Shown here piece after piece: positions 57,694 to 64,000 of a DNA stretch of 64,000 nucleotides; the first letter of the stretch is position 1, and every line of letters starts with the position of its first letter. A program made the position numbers and the translations under genes. The notes beneath the pieces were generated by a model that saw only the letters and a program-made list of their open reading frames with translations, was not told where the DNA came from and made no database searches. The stretch comes from Ophiobolus disseminans. Lineage: Eukaryota > Ascomycota > Dothideomycetes > Pleosporales > Phaeosphaeriaceae. The stretch is taken from contig MU006223.1 in the NCBI GenBank assembly GCA_010093685.1, positions 888,228 to 952,227 on the forward strand, written 5' to 3'.

Positions 57694-59421
57694 ATGGCTT
57701 CCTCCTGTTCCCGCCAGCTCATGCGAGCGCCTGGACGCACGCGATATCCTCCACCCGCCCTCCGCCATGCGCGCATAACCATCCCATCCCGCACCTTTAC
57801 CTCGTCGCGATCCTCCTTTGACCAGCAACACTTCCACAGAAAGGAGTCCTTTCGGTCGCGGCTGAACTCGGCGCTCAAGAAGACCAAAATCAAATGGGAG
57901 CCCATTCCCATTGCCCTCGGCATTGGCTTCCTCGGCGCATTTCAATTGTATCGCATACAGCGGCGAGAAAAGCATACTGAGGCAGGCGCCAACAACGAAC
58001 TTCCAAGCGAGGTTTCGGTGGATCCCCAAGGCCGTCCCAAGAAGCGTGAAAGGATACGACCGAGCGGACCGTGGTAAACATCCACCGTACATGGCTGTGT
58101 GGAGTTCATACTGACGGCATTTCAGGTCGGTCCAGGTCATGTCCACCCTGCCACTGAAGGCCCTATCGAGACTGTGGGGCCGCTTCAACGAGATTGATAT
58201 CCCATATTACGCCCGCGTGCCTGGCTTCAAGCTGTACTCGTGGATATTTGGCGTCAAGTATGTCATCCCACCTCGCCGACGTCTATCCTACTGACCACCA
58301 CTAGCCTCTCCGAAGTCTCAGAACCCGACCTCCATGTGTACCCGAATCTCGCCGCCTTCTTCTACCGCACTCTCAAGCCGGGAGTGCGCCCGCTCGACCC
58401 GGACCCGAACGCGGTCCTCTCGCCCGCCGATGGCAAGGTCATCCAGTTTGGCACAATTGAGCACGGAGAGGTAGAGCAGGTCAAGGGCGTCACATACAGC
58501 CTGGATGCTCTCTTGGGTTCCGTCCGCCCCTCGAAGCCCGAACACAACAAGGCAGACTCGCAGGTGGTCGCTTCGCAGACGCACGAGAAGAATTCGGAAG
58601 AGGATGTCGTGCGCGCTGACGAGGAGTTTGCCCAGGTAAACGGCATCTCATACACGCTTCCCAATCTCTTTTCCGGGCCCTGGCCAAAGGGTGGCAAGCC
58701 ATCAGATATGCCTACTGATCAGTCGACATCGCCCGCGGCCTCGTCTGAGGCCGAGGTGCGCGCTGACCTTGCATTGAGTGAAGCCCAGCGCCCGTGGTGG
58801 GCACCCGCTTCGGCGCATACACCCACTGCACTCTACTACTGCGTCATCTACCTAGCTCCGGGAGACTACCATCGCTTCCACTCCCCAGTCTCATGGGTCG
58901 TTGAGAGTCGTCGCCATTTTGCAGGAGAGCTTTACAGTGTATCGCCGTTCTTGCAACGCCGAATGCCTGGACTCTTCACTCTGAATGAGCGTGTCGTTCT
59001 TCTTGGTCGCTGGCGCTGGGGCTTCTTTTCATATACCCCTGTCGGCGCCACAAACGTCGGTTCCATCAAGATCAACTTCGATCGCGAGCTGCGGACAAAC
59101 TCACTCACCACTGACACCGCAGCCGATCGTGCTGCCGAAGAGGCTGCTGAGCGTGGTGAGCCTTACTCCGGTTTTGCGGAGGCATCTTACACCAGCGCCA
59201 GTCAGGTACTTGGCGGGCATTCACTAAAGCGCGGTGAAGAGATGGGTGGCTTCCAATTGGGCAGCACCATTGTGCTTGTCTTCGAGGCGCCAAAGGGTGT
59301 CCGACCGAGTCTTGATGAAGGCTACGCTGGCGCCCGAAAAGGTGGCTTTAAGTGGAACATCGAGCAAGGAAAACAGGTGAAGGTTGGTGAGGCATTGGGC
59401 GCTGTTGAAGAGCCACAGTAA
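57694..59421 (+). CDS. PSD1: Phosphatidylserine decarboxylase, mitochondrial
   Basis: Exons 57694-58073, 58126-58257 and 58305-59421 give 542 residues. The enzyme makes phosphatidylethanolamine from phosphatidylserine at the inner mitochondrial membrane. The N-terminus (MASSCSRQLMRAPGRTRYPP) is Arg/Ser-rich without acids, a mitochondrial presequence, followed by a single helix at about 72-88 (IPIALGIGFLGAFQLY). The catalytic domain begins near 140 (GRFNEIDIPYYARVP); DGKVIQFG, YHRFHSPVSW with the catalytic His, and VGATNVGSIKINFD are family motifs. The self-cleavage motif LGST is at 489-492; cleavage between Gly490 and Ser491 gives the pyruvoyl cofactor. An insertion of about 80 polar residues (about 240-310) splits the decarboxylase core, as in other filamentous-fungal Psd1. 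The chosen start fits the targeting signal; an upstream in-frame ATG at 57466 is the alternative. Confidence 0.95.
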
Positions 59422-61954
59422 CTCCCCGCTTTATGTTTTGCATGCAAAGATACCATGTCTGGACCCTTTCTCTCCTGTACACTACATGATCTGCTGTACA
59501 TTAGTGCATTACAACTATAAGACAAGCGAACACTACAGTTACACACGATAACAACATCCCGGGATCATCTTAAATTTCCGAATGCACGAAATCTGCTCTT
59601 TCCGCCGTGCTGTTTGTGGCTGCCACTTCAGCACGAACCCTGTTAGATGCACATCAGTCGTACATTAACCGCGCGTCCCCATCGGCATCACGACTGATAG
59701 ATAACACCGCAACTTCCCTTGCTGCATATCATGATCATTCCCCTCATCGCACCTCGCACGATCGTTCTTGAGACTACCCTCGTGCAACCACGTGTCCAAA
59801 AGAATACCAACCCTTTGGCACTGTACGACATGACGACTTCATGAGTCGTGGACTTCGAACTCGACAACGCCATACTGGGTCATGAGACCTTCCAACAGCA
59901 GCTCCAACACCTTCTGGACGAAACCAAGCCAAGGAGATGGGCAGCGCAGTGACCCGAGAGTCATTCGCCGCGACAACTGCGCCAGCCAGCAACCACCGCT
60001 GTGGTTCTCGCTAGCCATGCAACACACTGAGGATCTCCCGCTCCCCTGAGAGCATTGGAGGCGGTTATTACAGCATACTATCCGGGTAGACCCGAACCAC
60101 ATGCCGTCTGGCGTTACTCGTGTCAAACCAACCTGAGCCTTCGATCAACGTGCTCAATCACGTGCGTGCAGACTGTTCCGGCCATGGTCAGCTACGACAA
60201 ACATCAACGTATCTTCACATCAAGTTCCTCGGCTTTGACCCGACTTCGCTCATATGGACGTCCGACACACCAGCAAAACCCAGCGCATCAAAGATTCGAC
60301 AGACTGTCCATCCCCCACTTCCTTCACGATCTCGTTGGAAGACGTACGATTAAGCATAATATATTCCATGTGGTGAGGTGACACGGATTCCTCCGGGTAT
60401 ATATATCCCAGGACCTACATCTCTCCGAAATCTACCGATGCAGGGAATACGAACAGAAAAGCGAGCACGACGACAAGGCTGCAGGCTCGGCTGTCGATAA
60501 CAACACAAAGATACGCGAAGTGGACCTTGTTCAGCCGTTGATGCATGTAAGACCACAGCGCTGCGACTTCAATATTGTGGCGGTCTTGGGACGCTGTAAG
60601 CTGAGTCTGAATGCATTGCGCGAAGATAATCAACAGGGTAGACATCCCAATATCGCAACATCCTTTAGGAAGGACTATCCACCAATAACTACAGATCGCA
60701 AGCTTCAGCACCGGCTCCAGCATGCAGATTTGCATTAGTTTGCAGGTACCTATATCATCATTGACTTGATCCAGGCAATGGCTCGTCCATGGAAAGACCG
60801 GACTATGTCTGACATGATCAATCCGTCACTGTCTTGGTGTCAAGTTGTTGACCAGTCGAAGACGGAGTTTTCTCCACTTCAGTCTGAGACCTTATCCAAG
60901 CCAAAACGCCCTACAGATTTGGCTGCTGTCAACCCGAACCGGTGGCCTGACCGAGGCAGCTAAGGCGAGTTTTTCAATTTCAATAGTCAAGAGTTTCGGA
61001 CCATGGCATGGGTACCGTATGTCGCGTTCACACCATGATCTTTGGCAGGTGGGAGGTGCAGTGGTGATGCTGTGGAGGCGCGCTGACGTCCGGCTCTCCA
61101 TCAAAAGTCCGGTGCGCCACACATCACTAAGGCCGAAATTGATCTAGCGTGGGGCGGATATGGCATGATCGCCTTGACTTGGCTGAGCTTCTTTCGAGTC
61201 CCCTGTTCGCTTCAATGCAGGAAGCCTGACTAAAGACGTCGGAGACTTGTTCTTGACCTCATGTGTGTCTGTAGACTGCCCAAAACGGCATCTACTCCCG
61301 CGCAATCTGCACGACAATCTGCATCTCTGGTCCCCACTCTCTGTGCGCCCGACATGCATCGACCGCATCAAGCCTGCAGAAGCCACCGCCTTTTGCGCTA
61401 CTCATCGGTCGGTTCTCATCCGCTGAGCTTACATGTCGCCCTACAAACTCGTGCGTGCATCCTTGGCTCGGTACGCCTAGCTGCATCTGTTGTTGTTACA
61501 CGAGAAATACCGACGCCTGACGCTTGATCGTCCAATGACTATCATCCGTAGCAGCTTCCAAGGCGGCAATGCTGTGGTCTCCACTCCATACTACGCTGTC
61601 ATGGTTCACATGCCGCCCGCGTGCCGCACTCCCTCTAATGACGATCATGGCACTGTCACCGACACGGCGCAATTTCACGAAGGCGGATCTAGTGGTGGCA
61701 TTTCTCCACAGTAGCAAGCTGATAGCGGCTTCCTGTTCTAGTGCATTGATCATCGACCTGAGACCCATTGCTGGCATGGCAGGTTTGGCACTCTCAGGAA
61801 TATAATCACTCGTACTACCCTCCCACTTGGAATGTAGGCCAGTTTTCCATCTCTCTTTTTCGGTCAGATACCTCCAGTCAGTCGGCATTCGTTATCCATA
61901 TAGAAGGGGCCTGGGTTGTACTATACATTCTTTCATCGATACCCCATACTCAGC
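59422..61954. other. Intergenic between PSD1 and laccase
   Basis: About 2.5 kb. Apart from the protein-like remnant at 59731-59952, frames are short and overlapping. The last few hundred bases should be the laccase promoter. No RNA gene or repeat is recognised. Confidence 0.45.
59731..59952 (+). pseudogene. Possible gene remnant, one in-frame TGA
   Basis: From ATG 59731 a frame reads MIIPLIAPRTIVLETTLVQP up to TGA at 59842-59844, then continues VVDFELDNAILGHETFQQQL to TGA at 59950-59952. The amphipathic composition across the stop looks protein-like, but it is only 73 codons and matches nothing I recognise. The opposite strand is also open here. It could be a decayed gene, an exon of an unresolved gene, or chance. 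Confidence 0.25.
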
Positions 61955-64000
61955 ATGCTTCTCTCAATTGTCAAGGCGGCCGCCTTGACGGCCTTGCTTA
62001 GTCCTTTGGTTGCACCGCTCAGCTTGCCTTCGACAGAAATCCTAACGCCAAGGGTACCATGGAAAGATACTGGACTTTGGGATCACCAGAAGAGGAATGC
62101 AGAAGGTTACCCAACGGGTGGCGGCTGTAATCATGGCCCTTCGTCAAGGGGATGTTGGCACGGTGACTTCAGCGTCGACACAGACATGGACGATCACTGG
62201 CCCACTACCGGCAAGGTTGTAAAGGTATACATCTATCACCAACAGGTATACCATACATTACTAACTTTCAAAGTACCATCTCGAGATCACAAACGAGACC
62301 ATGGCTCCGGACGGTTTCGCACGACCGGTAATGGTCGTCAACGGTCAGATTCCAGGCCCAGTATGTGTTGTCCGTATGCCCCGTAAGCAATTTGCTGACA
62401 TTAGGCCAGACACTAGTGGCAGATTGGGGAGATATTCTTGAAATTACAGTAACGAGTCATCTGACAACCAACGGCACCGGAATCCATTGGCATGGACTTC
62501 GGCAACTCGGGTCAAATGAGATGGATGGCGTTAACGGAGTCACTGAATGTCCTATCGCTCCCGGTAAGACTAAGACATACCGCTTCAAGGCCACTCAGTA
62601 CGGCACTACTGTAAGTTCTATTAGATGCAAACCTAAGTCACATGATTCTGACAGCTGCAGTGGTATCATTCGCATTATTCCGTCCAATACGGTGACGGCC
62701 TCTGGGGAACCTTGATCATCAATGGGCCCTCGACCGCAAATTATGACATTGATCTTGGTGCCTTTCCTCTCACTGATTGGTTCTATGCAAGCACCTTCAC
62801 GGTCAATGCCGCGTCGTTACATGCCAATGGCCCGCCAACCTCAGATAACATCCTCGTTAATGGTTCTATGGTGTCGAAGTATGGTGGCAAGTATGCCGAA
62901 ACCACTTTGACTCCAGGAAAAACCCATCTTCTCCGCGTCGTCAATGTGGGTATCAACAACTACCTTCACATAGGTCTTGATGGCCACAAGTTCACAGTCG
63001 TTGCTGCCGACTACATCCCGATCGTGCCTTTTGAGACTGATTCGATTGTTCTCTCCGTTGGTAAGTCTCCCCACTTTTCAGATCACGCCTACGCCCATGT
63101 CAATGCACAGCATCCCAGCCACGAATATGCATCAATCTGCCGTGAAACATTACACTAACGCACCACAGGCCAGCGATACGACATCATCATCAACGCCACG
63201 CAAGCAACCAGCAACTACTGGTTCCGTGTCGGCACTGGTGGCCGTTGCGATGGCCCGAACGCCAACGCCGCAAACATCCGTAGTATTTTCCGCTATGCAG
63301 GCGCCGGCCCAGGTAACCCCAACTCAACTGCTGCAGCACCGTTGCCAACGGGCTGCTATGACGAGCAGCAACTCGTGCCCCACGTCAAGACTCAAGTCCC
63401 ACAAGACACCCCTGCCGCGCTCGAACTGACATTCACCGATACCGCCGGCTCCGGCAACCTCGTGCAATGGCTCATCAACGGCAGCGCTATGCTAGTCGAT
63501 CTCGCATACCCTACGTTGCAGGGCGTGTTTGATGGAAATAAGACTTTCACTACGAAACAACATGTCTTGGAAGTCGGCCAAAAACACAAGGTATGTACCC
63601 ACACCAGAACCACCCACCCACAATAACAACGAAGGCTAACACAAGCACAAAGTGGCAGTACTGGGTCATTCAGCAATCTCCCACTGCTCCTCCCCTCCCC
63701 CATCCGATCCATCTGCACGGTCACGATTTTTACGTCCTCGCACAACAGACAAACGCGCAATGGAACGGTGACATCTCCGTGCTAAAGATGGACAATCCTA
63801 TCCGTCGCGACACCGCCTCTCTCCCCGCAGCGGGCTACCTGGTACTTGCCTTCGAATCCGACAATCCAGGCGCCTGGCTCATGCATTGCCACATCCCGTT
63901 CCACATTGCCGGCGGCCTGGGCGTGCAGTTCCTCGAGCGCGCAGACGAGATCAAGGGATCGATTGGAAGCCTTGGAGGTATGCAAGAGGGGTGTAAGAGT
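61955..64000 (+). CDS. Laccase-type multicopper oxidase, secreted; 3' end cut by window
   Basis: Exons 61955-62224, 62274-62360, 62410-62610, 62661-63060, 63169-63590 and 63653 to beyond 64000. The second intron uses the farther acceptor gccag at 62409, giving IPGPTLVADWGD. A signal peptide (about 1-20, KAAALTALLSPLVAPLS) precedes a Pro-rich propeptide. All four copper-ligand blocks are present: HWHG, WYHSHY, HPIHLHGHDF and HCHIPFHIAGG, so the type 1 and trinuclear sites look intact. NXS/T glycosylation sites occur (NGS, NKT, NAT). It oxidises phenols with reduction of O2 to water, in melanin or lignocellulose chemistry; the asco-laccase pattern is clear, but the C-terminal plug cannot be checked because the gene runs off the window after MQEGCKS. 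No partner gene is seen to its left. Confidence 0.93.

Noticed and set aside
1..64000. CRISPR arrays, insertion sequences or phage genes
   Set aside because: The DNA is fungal nuclear sequence with spliced genes; no regularly spaced repeats, transposase or integrase frames were seen.

Overview
The window is eukaryotic nuclear DNA from a filamentous ascomycete. Genes carry short introns (about 46-90 bp, most GT-AG, often with a CTRAC-type branch point just before the acceptor). Protein families typical of Pezizomycotina are present: Zn2Cys6 regulators, a PTH11-like receptor, a multi-exon laccase and a CPS1/DIP2 adenylation protein. I favour a dothideomycete, perhaps Pleosporales, but that is inference from family flavour and not from a search. 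No rRNA, tRNA, CRISPR array or intact transposon was recognised.

Layout, left to right. 0.9-1.6 kb (-): a four-helix membrane protein. 3.0-5.4 kb (+): pseudouridine synthase PUS7. 6.0-7.6 kb (-): the SPRY/PY-motif Rsp5 adaptor SSH4. 11.3-14.2 kb (+): transportin KAP104. 18.3-20.2 kb (+): a UPC2-like Zn2Cys6 regulator. 24.7-27.1 kb (-): a second Zn2Cys6 regulator. 27.6-28.8 kb (-): a peroxisomal-type acyl-CoA thioesterase, head to head with the 1,931-residue CPS1/DIP2 gene (29.2-35.3 kb, +). 35.45-36.0 kb (-): a probable small unrecognised gene. 37.9-39.8 kb (+): a ferric reductase. 40.7-42.4 kb (+): succinyl-CoA:3-ketoacid CoA-transferase. 43.1-44.7 kb (+): a Dal5-type MFS permease. 45.1-46.0 kb (+): a pseudogene with two in-frame TAG codons. 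46.4-47.6 kb (+): an epoxide hydrolase. 47.8-49.1 kb (-): a PTH11-like seven-helix protein. 50.2-51.3 kb (+): the UCH37 deubiquitinase. 51.8-53.8 kb (-): a coiled-coil protein with a membrane segment near its C-terminus. 54.9-57.3 kb (-): a HERP-like ER ubiquitin-domain protein, head to head with mitochondrial phosphatidylserine decarboxylase PSD1 (57.7-59.4 kb, +). 62.0-64.0 kb (+): a laccase cut by the window edge.

Most genes are housekeeping, and I see no biosynthetic cluster or defence system. Two loose themes recur. One is lipid and acyl metabolism: thioesterase, CPS1/DIP2, CoA-transferase, PSD1 and the UPC2-like regulator. The other is ubiquitin-linked membrane quality control: SSH4, UCH37 and the HERP-like protein. 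The most interesting non-coding signals are three exact copies of an 11-mer just upstream of the UPC2-like gene, two interlocking dyads plus CACGTG in the HERP/PSD1 bidirectional promoter, and four exact copies of the palindrome TACCTAGGTA between genes. Three introns appear to be GC-AG. All exon models are manual, made by frame continuity and splice consensus.
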